A DNA stretch of 64,000 nucleotides, taken from the NCBI RefSeq assembly GCF_945952405.1, contig NZ_CAMFIA010000002.1, forward strand, positions 272,402 through 336,401, read 5' to 3'. Below are positions 55,587 to 63,946 of the stretch, piece by piece. This DNA comes from an uncultured Stenotrophomonas sp. (GTDB lineage Bacteria; Pseudomonadota; Gammaproteobacteria; Xanthomonadales; Xanthomonadaceae). The first letter of the stretch is position 1, and each line of letters opens with the position of its first letter. The notes under the pieces were generated by a model. It did no database searches and was not told the DNA's origin. It saw only the letters and a program-made list of their open reading frames with translations. The position numbers were made by a program, and so were the translations under genes.

Positions 55587-56168
55587 TCAGGGAAGCAGCG
55601 CAAGCGCCACATCGACCATCGCCAGCAGCCGCTCGCGGCTGATGCCGTCGCGCGCCTGCACCGAAATGCCATGCAGCACCGTGGCGAAGTGGTCACCCAG
55701 GGCCTGTACGGCCGCCCCATCCGGAAGCTCGCCCGCGGCGTGCGCCTGCTGCAGGCGCGCGATGATCGCGGCGGTGCGCTGCCGGCGGTGGCTGGCCAGC
55801 CAGTCACGCACGCCTTCGCCATCGGGCGACACGCTGCTGGCCGAGGACACTACCAGGCAGCCATGCGGGCGCCCGCGCCGGGTGTAGGTCAGCACCGCAT
55901 CGCGCAGCATCGAACCGATCGCCTCGCGCAGCGAAACCTGCTCCAGCGCACGGGGCGCGAACCCACCCTCGCCTTCTTCGTACAGCGCCACCGCTTCGCG
56001 GAACAACTGTTCCTTGCTGCCGAACGCAGCGTAGATGCGCGCCGAGGCGATGCCCAGCGCTTCGACCAGCGCCGACATCGAGGTGCCCTCATAGCCGTGC
56101 TGCCAGAACAGCAGCATCGCCTTGCGCAACGCCTGGTCCCTGTCGAATTCGCGCGGTCGCCCTGCCAT
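55587..56168 (-). CDS. TetR/AcrR family repressor
   Basis: A 193-aa regulator with an N-terminal TetR HTH (DQALRKAMLLFWQHGYEGTSMSALVEALGIASARIYAAFGSKEQLF, quoted in parts: FWQHGYEGTS, SARIYAAFG) and a ligand-binding C-terminal domain with GCLVVSSAS, as in the TetR_C group related to quinone/aldehyde-responsive repressors. It is divergent from the sugar isomerase/hydrolase genes, with a perfect palindrome beside their start. It probably represses them and itself. Confidence 0.92.
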   Translation of the reverse strand: MAGRPREFDRDQALRKAMLLFWQHGYEGTSMSALVEALGIASARIYAAFGSKEQLFREAVALYEEGEGGFAPRALEQVSLREAIGSMLRDAVLTYTRRGRPHGCLVVSSASSVSPDGEGVRDWLASHRRQRTAAIIARLQQAHAAGELPDGAAVQALGDHFATVLHGISVQARDGISRERLLAMVDVALALLP

Positions 56169-56238
56169 CTGCCTGCCTGCTCCAGTGAGGCGCGCAGTGT
56201 AACGCGGGTGTTGACCACCGCGAGGCTCACGCCTATTC

Positions 56239-56254
56239 TTTGTCGATCGACAAA
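56239..56254. promoter_or_regulatory. TetR-type operator palindrome
   Basis: TTTGTCGATCGACAAA, a perfect 16-bp palindrome, lies 16 bases before the ATG at 56270 and 70 bases from the divergent tetR start. Size, symmetry and place fit a TetR dimer site that blocks transcription of the isomerase operon. Confidence 0.75.
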
Positions 56255-56269
56255 CAAATGGAGCAACAC

Positions 56270-57325
56270 ATGCAGACCCTCAAGGGCCCCAGCCTGCACC
56301 TGGCGCAGTTCGCCGGCGACCAGGCCCCGTTCAACAGCCTCGCCGGTATTGCCGGCTGGGCTGCCGGCCATGGCTTCAAGGCCCTGCAGATTCCGGCCTG
56401 GGATGCGCGCCTGTTCGACCTGGCCACCGCTGCCGACAGCCAGGACTACTGCGACGACGTCCGCGGCACGCTGGCCGAACACGGCCTGCAGGTCAGTGAG
56501 CTGACCACCCACATCCTCGGCCAGCTGGTGGCCGTGCATCCGGCCTACGATGAACTCTGCGATGGCTTCGCGCCGGAAGCGCTGCGTGGCAATCCGCAGG
56601 CCCGCAGCGAATGGGCGCAGCAACAGCTGCACCTGGCCGCCCGTGCCTCGCGCCGCCTGGGCCTGCAGGACATGGGTACCTTCTCCGGCTCGTTCGCCTG
56701 GCCCTACCTGTTCCCGTTCCCGCAGCGCCCGCCAGGCCTGATCGACGCCGCATTCGACGAACTGGCACGGCGCTGGCGGCCGATCCTCGACAGCTGCGAC
56801 GACAACGGCGTCAACCTCTGCTACGAGATCCATCCCAGCGAGGACCTGCATGACGGCACCAGCTTCGAGCGCTTCTTCGAGCGCGTGGGCCAGCACCAGC
56901 GCTGCCGCATCCTGTTCGACCCCAGCCACTTCGTGCTGCAGCAGCTGGACTACCTGCAGTACCTGGACATCTACCACCCGCTGATCCGCATGTTCCATGT
57001 CAAGGATGCCGAGTTCCGCCCCAGCGGCCGCCAGGGCATCTACGGCGGCTATGCCGACTGGGCCGACCGCGCCGGCCGCTTCCGCTCCCTTGGCGATGGC
57101 CAGGTCGATTTCAGGTCGATCTTCTCCAAGCTGGCCCAGTACGACTACCAGGGCTGGGCCACGCTGGAATGGGAGTGCTGCCTGAAGGACCAGGAAGCCG
57201 GTGCGCGCGAGGGCGCCGCCTTCATCCGCGACCACATCATTCCGGTCACCGACAAGATCTTCGACGACTTCGCCGGTGCGCCAATCAGCACCGCACAGAT
57301 GCAGCAGATGCTCGGCATCGCCTGA
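56270..57325 (+). CDS. Sugar phosphate isomerase/epimerase family protein (TIM barrel)
   Basis: A 351-aa xylose-isomerase-like TIM barrel. Conserved metal-site residues are visible: CYEIHPSED (Glu), FDPSHFVLQQLDY (Asp/His), FHVKDAEF (His/Asp) and TLEWECC (Glu). Such proteins isomerise or epimerise sugars or keto-acids, or act on inositol; the substrate is not evident. The ATG at 56270 has GGAG 6 bases upstream; an in-frame ATG at 56258 lacks it. First of three genes controlled from the operator at 56239. Confidence 0.85.
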   Translation: MQTLKGPSLHLAQFAGDQAPFNSLAGIAGWAAGHGFKALQIPAWDARLFDLATAADSQDYCDDVRGTLAEHGLQVSELTTHILGQLVAVHPAYDELCDGFAPEALRGNPQARSEWAQQQLHLAARASRRLGLQDMGTFSGSFAWPYLFPFPQRPPGLIDAAFDELARRWRPILDSCDDNGVNLCYEIHPSEDLHDGTSFERFFERVGQHQRCRILFDPSHFVLQQLDYLQYLDIYHPLIRMFHVKDAEFRPSGRQGIYGGYADWADRAGRFRSLGDGQVDFRSIFSKLAQYDYQGWATLEWECCLKDQEAGAREGAAFIRDHIIPVTDKIFDDFAGAPISTAQMQQMLGIA

Positions 57326-57346
57326 GCCCCAACGGAGTATTCCCCC

Positions 57347-58240
57347 ATGACGACTTCCCATTCCGCTGGCGCTGCCGGCGACGCCGCCCTGCGCCACCAC
57401 TACCTGCGCATTGAGGGCCAGCGCGTGCATTGCGTGTCCGCCGGCCAGGGTGATCCGGTACTGCTGATTCCCGGCTGGCCACAGACCTGGTACGCCTGGC
57501 GGCATGTGCTGCAGGCGCTGGCCGAGGCCGGATTCGAGGCCATCGCGATCGACCCGCCGGGCATCGGCGAATCCGACCGCCCTGCCCATGGCTACGACAC
57601 CGGCAGCGCCGCCGCCGTGCTGCACCAGACCATGCTGGCGCTGGGCCATGCCCGCTACCAGGTGGTCGGCCATGACATCGGCATGTGGATCGCCTATGCA
57701 CTGGCCAGCGACCAGCCACAGGCCGTGCGCCAGCTGGCGGTCACCGAGGCCGTGATTCCCGGGCTGGCCCCGGAGCCGGGCATCTTCGCCGCACCCGCCG
57801 ACAACATCTTCCTCTGGCACTTCATGTTCAACCAGGTCGCTGATCTGCCCGAAGCCCTGATCAGCGGCCGCGAGCGCGCCTACCTGGAATTCATGTTCGA
57901 CCGCTGGTCGTACCGCCGCGACGCGGTCGCCGCCGATACCTACATCGCCGCCTACAGCCGCCCCGGCGCACTACGCGCGGGCTTCGCCTGGTACCGCGCG
58001 ATTCCGGAAACGATCCGCCAGAACAAGCTGCGCGCACAGCGCCGGCTGCCGATGCCAGTGCTGGCGATCGGCGCCGAACACGCCACCGCCGATGCACCGA
58101 TGCTGACCCTGCAGCCGCACGCCGATGACGTGCGCGGCAGCATCGTGCCGGGCTGCGGCCACTTCATCATGGAGGAAGCACCGCAGGCGTTCCTGGCACA
58201 GCTGCTGCCCTTCCTGCAGGAGGCGCGCCATGCCGCTTGA
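57347..58240 (+). CDS. Alpha/beta hydrolase (epoxide hydrolase/dehalogenase type)
   Basis: A 297-aa alpha/beta hydrolase. The oxyanion region is PGWPQTWYAW, the nucleophile elbow is GHDIGMWIA with Asp as nucleophile, and the catalytic His is in GCGHFIMEEAP. An Asp nucleophile places it with epoxide hydrolases and haloalkane/haloacetate dehalogenases rather than serine esterases. It follows the isomerase by 21 bases and overlaps the next hydrolase by 11 bases. Substrate unknown. Confidence 0.87.
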   Translation: MTTSHSAGAAGDAALRHHYLRIEGQRVHCVSAGQGDPVLLIPGWPQTWYAWRHVLQALAEAGFEAIAIDPPGIGESDRPAHGYDTGSAAAVLHQTMLALGHARYQVVGHDIGMWIAYALASDQPQAVRQLAVTEAVIPGLAPEPGIFAAPADNIFLWHFMFNQVADLPEALISGRERAYLEFMFDRWSYRRDAVAADTYIAAYSRPGALRAGFAWYRAIPETIRQNKLRAQRRLPMPVLAIGAEHATADAPMLTLQPHADDVRGSIVPGCGHFIMEEAPQAFLAQLLPFLQEARHAA

Positions 58241-59162
58241 AGCCGGACTACAGCAGTTCGTCGATGCCATCGCCGCCCAGTCGCTGCCGGACGACCTGCG
58301 CGAACTGCGCGCGGTCAGCGAGCGCGCGTTGCCGCAGCTGCAGGGCGCACCGCCGCCGGTCGCGCATGTGATCGAGCACACCTTCGCCGCACGTGATGGG
58401 CAGTTGCTGCAGCTGCGCGTGTACACCCCGGAAGGCCAGGCCGATGGACCGGCGCCGGCGCTGCTGTTCGCGCACGGTGGTGGCTGGTTCCAATGCTCAC
58501 TGGCGGTCTATGACGGCCCCTGCCGCGCCCTGGCCCAGTCCAGCGGTTGCGTGGTCGTGGCGGTCGGCTACCGGCTGGCCCCCGAACACCCGTTCCCGGT
58601 GCCCCTGCACGACGTCGCCGACGCCTGGCAGTGGTTGCAGGCCAATGCCAGGCGCCTGGGCCTTGACCCGCAGCGGCTGGCGATCGGTGGCGACAGCGCC
58701 GGTGGCAACCTGGCCGCCGCCTGCTGCCTGCAACTGCAGCAGCTCGGCCTGCCGCAGCCACGCCACCAGCTGCTGCTGTACCCGGCACTGGATGCCGGTA
58801 TGGACACGGCGTCGTACCGCGAATACGGCAACGGCTATTACCTCAGCGCCGAGCTCATGCAGCGCTGCTGGCAGGCCTACCTCGGCGGACGTGCGCTGGA
58901 GCAGGCACCGGCGCTGGCCTCACCCGCCCATGCAACGGACCTGCAGGGACTGGCAGCGGCCTCCATTCTCAGCTGCGAATACGATCCCCTGCGCGATGAG
59001 GCCGAACAGTACGCGCAGCGTCTGCAGGCCGCCGGGATCGACTGCACGCTGGAACGGTTGCCGGGAATGATCCACGCCTGCATCCACCTGCACACGGTGA
59101 CCGCCTCCACCGACGTGGCCCTGCAGCGCGCGGGCGCCCTGCTGCGCCAGGCCCTGTGCTGA
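58230..59162 (+). CDS. Alpha/beta hydrolase of the hormone-sensitive lipase (family IV) type
   Basis: A 310-aa esterase with the HSL oxyanion motif HGGGW, nucleophile [11 protein letters not shown], the catalytic Asp in [10 protein letters not shown] and His in [23 protein letters not shown] is typical of the family. It acts on short acyl esters; the natural substrate is unknown. It begins inside the 3' end of the preceding hydrolase gene, so the two are translationally coupled within the TetR-controlled operon. Confidence 0.9.
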   Translation: MPLEAGLQQFVDAIAAQSLPDDLRELRAVSERALPQLQGAPPPVAHVIEHTFAARDGQLLQLRVYTPEGQADGPAPALLFAHGGGWFQCSLAVYDGPCRALAQSSGCVVVAVGYRLAPEHPFPVPLHDVADAWQWLQANARRLGLDPQRLAIGGDSAGGNLAAACCLQLQQLGLPQPRHQLLLYPALDAGMDTASYREYGNGYYLSAELMQRCWQAYLGGRALEQAPALASPAHATDLQGLAAASILSCEYDPLRDEAEQYAQRLQAAGIDCTLERLPGMIHACIHLHTVTASTDVALQRAGALLRQALC

Positions 59163-59212
59163 ACCGGGGAAGGCCGCGGCCGGTGCAGGCGGCCCTCCGC
59201 CCTACCCGGCGC

Positions 59213-59241
59213 TTGGCAAGCCCGGCAGGCGGCGCTACACT
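59213..59241 (+). promoter_or_regulatory. Promoter of tRNA-Ala
   Basis: TTGGCA (59213-59218) and TACACT (59236-59241) are 17 bases apart, a near-consensus sigma-70 promoter starting about 7 bases before the mature tRNA. Confidence 0.75.
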
Positions 59242-59254
59242 GAAAGCCTGCCGT

Positions 59255-59330
<76 letters not shown>

Positions 59331-59344
59331 CCGCATGAAACAAC

Positions 59345-59372
59345 AAGCCCCGGGGCATCCCCGGGGCTTTTT
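59345..59372 (+). terminator. Terminator after tRNA-Ala
   Basis: AAGCCCCGGGG / CCCCGGGGCTT with a CAT loop and a T run, 14 bases past the tRNA. Confidence 0.9.
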
Positions 59373-59440
59373 GTTTTGCGAGGAGTTCAGCGACAATGCC
59401 GCCGCTGCCGGCTTCGGCACGTTGCCATCCACGAGGACTC

Positions 59441-59875
59441 ATGAAGGGAATCATTGCGGCTGCCGTCGTCATCGCTGCGCTTGCCGGCTGTTCAGCCACG
59501 CGTCCCATCGCGACAGAGACAGCCCAGCCGGTTCCGGCCGGTCAGATCTTCGCGTATGCGCAATCCGCCGCGGACGCAGGCGCGGTCGTAGTAACCCGGG
59601 ACATCGGACTGGCCGGATCGAAATGCCCCGTTGCCTTCTATGTTGACGGCAAAGTGGCGGCACATGTGGACACTGGCCAGACCATGACCCTGCACATCCC
59701 CGCCGGCAAGCACATCCTCGGCGCCGGCCCTGCAGGCACGGGGGTATGCGGCATCGTCAGCCGGACCGCGCATCTGCGCGAAGCAAACTTCGAGATCGAG
59801 GCCGGCGGCAGCCTGAAGCTGCGACTGGGTTTCACCCGCGACGGCACTTACCAGATCACGCCGACCGCACTTTGA
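59441..59875 (+). CDS. Small lipoprotein of unknown function
   Basis: A 144-aa protein with a lipoprotein signal (MKGIIAAAVVIAALAGC, lipobox LAGC) and a compact beta-rich mature domain (GKVAAHVDTGQTMTLHIPAG, GGSLKLRLGFTRDGTYQI) of the kind seen in DUF2846-like envelope proteins. Two further Cys (SKCPVAFY and GVCGIVS) could form a disulfide. The ATG at 59441 gives the signal. It sits directly behind the tRNA-Ala terminator. Function unknown. Confidence 0.78.
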   Translation: MKGIIAAAVVIAALAGCSATRPIATETAQPVPAGQIFAYAQSAADAGAVVVTRDIGLAGSKCPVAFYVDGKVAAHVDTGQTMTLHIPAGKHILGAGPAGTGVCGIVSRTAHLREANFEIEAGGSLKLRLGFTRDGTYQITPTAL

Positions 59876-59952
59876 GCGGACGGCAGCGTTCGGCCTGGAC
59901 GCGTCCAGGCCGGCGCAGCGGCAGCGACCCCGAGTCCACCGATGCCGGTTAC

Positions 59953-60126
59953 TCAGGCAGGATCGCGGCTGCCGTCCTTGCGTCGCGGGCTGCGCGAATG
60001 TGCGTCGCGCACCTGTTGATCCTGCTGCGCCGGCCGCTGTCTGGCCACGTCGTCCTGCTTTCTGTCCTGCCGGCTTTCCTGCACACCCGATTCCGGATCG
60101 GCCGGGTTCTTGTCTCGCTCGCCCAT
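59953..60126 (-). CDS. Small highly charged protein (57 aa)
   Basis: A 57-residue hydrophilic, probably disordered protein rich in Arg, Asp, Gln and Ser (MGERDKNPADPESGVQ...). It is too simple in composition for a family call. A good ribosome site (GGGAGCAGG) precedes the ATG at 60126. Coding status is plausible rather than certain, since the opposite strand is also open. Confidence 0.45.
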   Translation of the reverse strand: MGERDKNPADPESGVQESRQDRKQDDVARQRPAQQDQQVRDAHSRSPRRKDGSRDPA

Positions 60127-60297
60127 CACCTGCTCCCGCGCTGGCGGACACCCGCCTGGCATCACCCTAGCAGCGCCCGGATAATCCGCAGGTCAGCCTG
60201 GTGCGAACACCGCGTGCAGCCGACCAGGGCGCCGTCGTGGGGCAACCGCGAATGTCCAACGGCGCCAGCACGCACGCATTGCCGCGATACCCTGTGC

Positions 60298-60630
60298 ATG
60301 CCCGGAATCCGCTACAGCACGCACGACAGGCCCGCCATCTCCGCTTCCATCGCCAACGCAACGCACGCGATGCCGGTGCTCCTCGATGCCACCGATGGCC
60401 GCATCCGGCTCGGCGAACTGCCGACCGTGATCGGCCCCACGCTCTCGCTGGATCAGGCGCGCCTCGCCTTTGCCACGCGGGTCCATGCCGAACGCGATGT
60501 CGGCACCGGTTACCACTGGCTCAGCCTGCACCGGCTCACGCTCGGCGGCGCGCCCGCCGGCATCAGCCTGTGTTTCCACGGGCAGCAGCTCGACAGGGTG
60601 ACCATGGGCGTCGATCGGTCAGTCCGCTGA
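60298..60630 (+). CDS. Hypothetical protein (110 aa)
   Basis: A 110-aa soluble protein with alternating strands (MPVLLDATDGRIRLGELPTV, LTLGGAPAGISLCFHGQQLD) and one Cys. No signal peptide or TM segment. I do not recognise a family; the GISLCFHGQQLDRVTM end looks like one strand-rich domain. It is convergent with the SDR gene, 6 bases apart. The upstream open frame is not part of it. Confidence 0.55.
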   Translation: MPGIRYSTHDRPAISASIANATHAMPVLLDATDGRIRLGELPTVIGPTLSLDQARLAFATRVHAERDVGTGYHWLSLHRLTLGGAPAGISLCFHGQQLDRVTMGVDRSVR

Positions 60631-60636
60631 CGGCGC

Positions 60637-61398
60637 TCAGGTGCGCATGATCGACACCCCGCCCTCGACGCGCATCGCGGTACCGGTCACGAAACTGCTT
60701 TCATCGCTGGCCAGGAACAACGCCGCCTGGGCGATCTCCTCCGGCTGGGCCAGACGCTTGAGCGCATGCAGCGAACGCACGAAGTCGCGTGCATCGCCGG
60801 TGGGCGCGGCCTGCCGCCCCATCTCGGTATCGGTGCCGCCAGGCAACAGCACGTTGCTGCGCACCCCACGCGCACCGTACTCGGCGGCGATCACCTGGCT
60901 CAGGCCGATCAGCCCGGCCTTGCTCGACGCATAGGCCGCCATCCCGGGGAAGCCAACGGTGTGGCCGACGAACGTACCGACGAACACCAGCGAACCGCCA
61001 CCGCGCGCCAGCAATGCCGGCAGCTGCGCGCGCGCCGCATGGAACGCGGCGTCGAGGTTGGTGGCCATCACCTCACGCCAGGCGTGCAGCGGAAACTCCG
61101 CTGCCGGCACGCCCGGGCCGAGCATGCCGGCGTTGTTGAGTGCGATATCCAACCCTCCGAACGACTGCTGGGCCAGATCGACCAGCACCTGTGCCGTGCC
61201 CGGATCAGCCACATCGGCGGCATGCACCACCACCTCGCCCCCCGCAGCGCGGATCTGCGCGGCCAGCGCCTGCAGCGGCGCCAGCCGCCGTGCATTGAGT
61301 ACCAGCTTCGCCCCTTCCGCAGCGAAGCGCAGCGCGCTCGCACGGCCGATGCCGGCACTGGCTCCGGTGATGAGGGCGATCTTGTTGTCCAGGCGCAT
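60637..61398 (-). CDS. SDR family oxidoreductase
   Basis: A 253-aa classical short-chain dehydrogenase: cofactor motif GASAGIGRA, NNAGMLGPG, the catalytic pair YASSK and the C-terminal SSFVTGTAMRVEGG. Arg after the first strand (LNARR) favours NADP. The frame is open far upstream, antisense to the ada-like gene; the ATG at 61398 gives a normal N-terminus. Substrate unknown. Divergent from the ada-like gene. Confidence 0.9.
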   Translation of the reverse strand: MRLDNKIALITGASAGIGRASALRFAAEGAKLVLNARRLAPLQALAAQIRAAGGEVVVHAADVADPGTAQVLVDLAQQSFGGLDIALNNAGMLGPGVPAAEFPLHAWREVMATNLDAAFHAARAQLPALLARGGGSLVFVGTFVGHTVGFPGMAAYASSKAGLIGLSQVIAAEYGARGVRSNVLLPGGTDTEMGRQAAPTGDARDFVRSLHALKRLAQPEEIAQAALFLASDESSFVTGTAMRVEGGVSIMRT

Positions 61399-61530
61399 GG
61401 AGGGGGTTCCGGTTGTGAAGTGGCCACCACCCTGCCGTGCGGCGGGCCTGCAGACACTCCGTTTCCGGGCCTTGTCGGCGGGTGCAGGAAACGGAGTTTC
61501 CCTGCCGCAGGCGCATGCCAGAATCCGGTC

Positions 61531-62373
61531 ATGGACAGCACCGCCCCCCCCGCCATCGATGCCCGCGTTGAACGGGTCTGCCGCCACCTGCAGGCCCGCC
61601 TCGACGAACCCTCGCTGCAGGAACTGGCCGCCCTCGCCGGCTGCAGCCCGACCCGGCTGCATCGCTTGTTCAAGCAGGCCACCGGCCTGACCCCCAAGCA
61701 ATACGCGACCGCCCTGCGCGCCGACCGCCTGCGCAGCGGGTTGCAGCAGCAGGAACGCATCACCGATGCGTTCCACGAGGCCGGCTTCGGCTCCAGCGGG
61801 CGCTTCTACGAAAACGCACCGCGTCTGCTCGGCATGACCCCGAAGCAGTGGCGCGCCGGCGGGCGCGGCGAAGTCATCCACTTCGCCATCGCCGAAAGCT
61901 CGCTGGGCAGCGTGCTGGTGGCCAGCAGCGCGACCGGCGTGGTCGCGATCCTGCTCGGCGATGACCCAGAGGCGTTGCTGCAGTCCCTGCAGCAGCGCTT
62001 CCGCCAGGCCGAGCTGGTCGGTGCCGACCGCGGCTATGAACAGCTGGTGGCACAGGTGGTCGGCCTGGTCGAGGATCCCGCGCCTGGCGCCAGTCTGCCG
62101 CTGGACATCCGCGGCACCGCTTTCCAGCAGCGGGTGTGGCAGGCGCTGCAACAGATTCCGCGCGGGCAGACCGCCTCGTATGCCGATATCGCCACGCGCA
62201 TCGGCGCACCGCGATCGAGCCGCGCAGTCGCGCGCGCATGCGCAAGCAATCCGCTGGCGGTAGCGGTGCCCTGCCATCGTGTGGTGCGCCGTGACGGCGA
62301 CCTGTCCGGCTATGCGTGGGGCGTGGCGCGCAAGCGCGAACTGCTGCGAAGGGAAAGCGCGGCGACCGGCTGA
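61531..62373 (+). CDS. Ada-like AraC-HTH / methylated-DNA-cysteine methyltransferase
   Basis: A 280-aa two-domain protein. Residues about 10-110 form an AraC-type HTH (LQELAALAGCSPTRLHRLFKQ, quoted in part as SPTRLHRLFK; GFGSSGRFYE). Residues about 115-275 form an O6-alkylguanine-DNA alkyltransferase with FQQRVWQALQQIPRGQ and the active Cys in VPCHRVV. The N-terminal zinc domain of E. coli Ada, which senses methyl phosphotriesters, is missing. It should repair O6-methylguanine; how it would sense damage is unclear. Confidence 0.9.
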   Translation: MDSTAPPAIDARVERVCRHLQARLDEPSLQELAALAGCSPTRLHRLFKQATGLTPKQYATALRADRLRSGLQQQERITDAFHEAGFGSSGRFYENAPRLLGMTPKQWRAGGRGEVIHFAIAESSLGSVLVASSATGVVAILLGDDPEALLQSLQQRFRQAELVGADRGYEQLVAQVVGLVEDPAPGASLPLDIRGTAFQQRVWQALQQIPRGQTASYADIATRIGAPRSSRAVARACASNPLAVAVPCHRVVRRDGDLSGYAWGVARKRELLRRESAATG

Positions 62374-62403
62374 AACGGACCACGGCCGGCCGCCGGCACG
62401 GGC

Positions 62404-63429
62404 TCAATCCAGCTTCACCACCAGCTTGCCGAAGTTGGCCCCCTTCAGCAGCCCGAAGAAGGCCTCGGGGGCGTTCTGCAACCCCTCCACCACGTCCTCG
62501 CGATACTGGATGCGGCCTTCGCGCAACCACTGCCCCATCTCGCGCTCGAAGTCGGGCCACAGAGGGTTGAAGTCATGCACGATGAAGCCCCGCACGGTCA
62601 GCCGCTGGCGCAGGATCTGGCTGAACAGTGCCGGCAGCCGGTCCGGCCCGGGCTGCTCCACGCCGCGCGCGTTGTAGGTGGCGATGGTGCCGCACACCAG
62701 AATGCGCGCGAAATCGTTGAGCAGCGGCAACACCGCATCCAGCACGTGCCCTCCCACATTCTCGAAGTACACATCGATGCCGGCAGGCACCGCGGCACGC
62801 AGCTGCGCGGCGAAATCGGCAGCGCGATGATCCAGCGCCACGTCCACGCCCAGCGTCTGCAGATAGGCACGCTTGGTCTCGCCACCGGCGATGGCGACCA
62901 CGCGCGCGCCCTGCAGCTTGGCCAGCTGGGCCACGGTCGCGCCGACCGGCCCGCTCGCTGCAGCCACCACCAGCGTCTCGCCCGGCGTCAGGCGCGCGAT
63001 TTCATGCAGGCTGGAATAGGCGGTGAAACCCGGCATGCCATACACGCCCAACGCCGTGCTCAGCGGCAGCCCGGCCGGATCCAGCCGGCGTCCCAGTGCC
63101 CTGGCCGGCAGCACCGCGTGGGTCTGCCAGCCTCCCGGCGCCAGCACCTGCTCCCCCACCGCCACCCCTTCGGCATTGGACTGCAGCACTTCGGCCACCG
63201 TCTGGCCCTCCATCACCGCGCCCACCGCGACCGGCGCGGCGTAGGACGGGCCGTCGTCCATGCGTCCACGCATGTACGGATCCAGCGACAGGTAGCGGTT
63301 GCGCAGCAGCACCTCGCCATCGGCCAAGGCCGGCAGCTCTGCCTGTTCCAGGCGGAAGTCGGCTGCGCCCGGTGCGCCCTGCGGGCGCGAGGCCAGCACG
63401 ATGCGGGAGGTGGTCGTGGGATTCGACAT
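62404..63429 (-). CDS. NADP-dependent oxidoreductase (CurA/leukotriene B4 dehydrogenase type MDR)
   Basis: A 341-aa zinc-free medium-chain reductase. LSLDPYMRGRM near the N-terminus, GMPGFTAYSSLHEI, the cofactor loop AAASGPVGATVAQLAKLQG and YFENVGG are typical of the CurA / prostaglandin reductase family, which reduces alpha,beta-unsaturated carbonyls with NADPH. The ATG at 63429 gives the usual start. It is convergent with the ada-like gene and stands alone. Confidence 0.92.
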   Translation of the reverse strand: MSNPTTTSRIVLASRPQGAPGAADFRLEQAELPALADGEVLLRNRYLSLDPYMRGRMDDGPSYAAPVAVGAVMEGQTVAEVLQSNAEGVAVGEQVLAPGGWQTHAVLPARALGRRLDPAGLPLSTALGVYGMPGFTAYSSLHEIARLTPGETLVVAAASGPVGATVAQLAKLQGARVVAIAGGETKRAYLQTLGVDVALDHRAADFAAQLRAAVPAGIDVYFENVGGHVLDAVLPLLNDFARILVCGTIATYNARGVEQPGPDRLPALFSQILRQRLTVRGFIVHDFNPLWPDFEREMGQWLREGRIQYREDVVEGLQNAPEAFFGLLKGANFGKLVVKLD

Positions 63430-63729
63430 GGCGACGGTCTCTGCTGTTGCCAGCATCAGGAAAGGAATGCCGACACTACGCCGCGGCGGTTGCCGATGGC
63501 GGCCACGAAAACAGCGTTCCATCCTCCGCATCGGCACGCTCGATGCGCAGGCCTTGCCACGGCGGCTTTGCCGATCGCGGTGGCCCGCTGATTTCCGCCA
63601 CGGGTGATGATTGCGGCGATGCGCCGCGCCGATGACGCGGCATCCAGGCGACCGGGCACCGCTTGGCGACGGAGGATCAAGCACTTGCACGTGCGCAGAC
63701 GGCAATGTGAAGGTTTTTTGCCAAAACGC
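63430..63729. other. Gene-free stretch before the tRNA-Phe promoter
   Basis: About 300 bases between the oxidoreductase start and the tRNA promoter. Open frames here are short, lack ribosome sites and read as GC-rich noise on both strands. I see no repeat or RNA gene in it; it presumably holds the oxidoreductase promoter. Confidence 0.5.
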
Positions 63730-63758
63730 TTGCCGAAGACGGCTGACCTCCGTAATAT
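63730..63758 (+). promoter_or_regulatory. Promoter of tRNA-Phe
   Basis: TTGCCG (63730-63735) and TAATAT (63753-63758) at 17-base spacing, followed by a GC-rich GCGCG discriminator as expected for a stringently controlled stable-RNA promoter. Confidence 0.8.
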
Positions 63759-63797
63759 GCGCGTCCTCGGCAGCGACCTCGCTGCAACGAAACAAGT

Positions 63798-63873
63798 GGC
63801 CGAGTAGCTCAGTTGGTAGAGCAGGGGATTGAAAATCCCCGTGTCGGCGGTTCGATTCCGTCCTCGGCCACCA
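63798..63873 (+). tRNA. tRNA-Phe (GAA)
   Basis: A 76-base cloverleaf with acceptor GGCCGAG / CTCGGCC, D arm GCTCAGTTGGTAGAGC, anticodon loop TTGAAAA (anticodon GAA), T loop TTCGATT and encoded CCA. Confidence 0.95.
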
Positions 63874-63879
63874 CTTTCG

Positions 63880-63909
63880 AAGGCCTGCAGAAATGCGGGT
63901 CTTTTTTTT
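63880..63909 (+). terminator. Terminator between the two tRNA-Phe genes
   Basis: AAGGCCTGCA / TGCGGGTCTT forms a 10-bp stem (two G-U pairs) with a GAAA loop and is followed by eight T, so the first tRNA-Phe is probably its own transcript. Confidence 0.82.
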
Positions 63910-63946
63910 CCGGAAACCGTGCTGGATGGCGGTTGCCACGCAATTT

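Noticed and set aside
63604-63832. Short plus-strand frames of 67-73 codons running into tRNA-Phe.
   Set aside because: They overlap the tRNA promoter and tRNA gene, lack ribosome sites and have no coding character.
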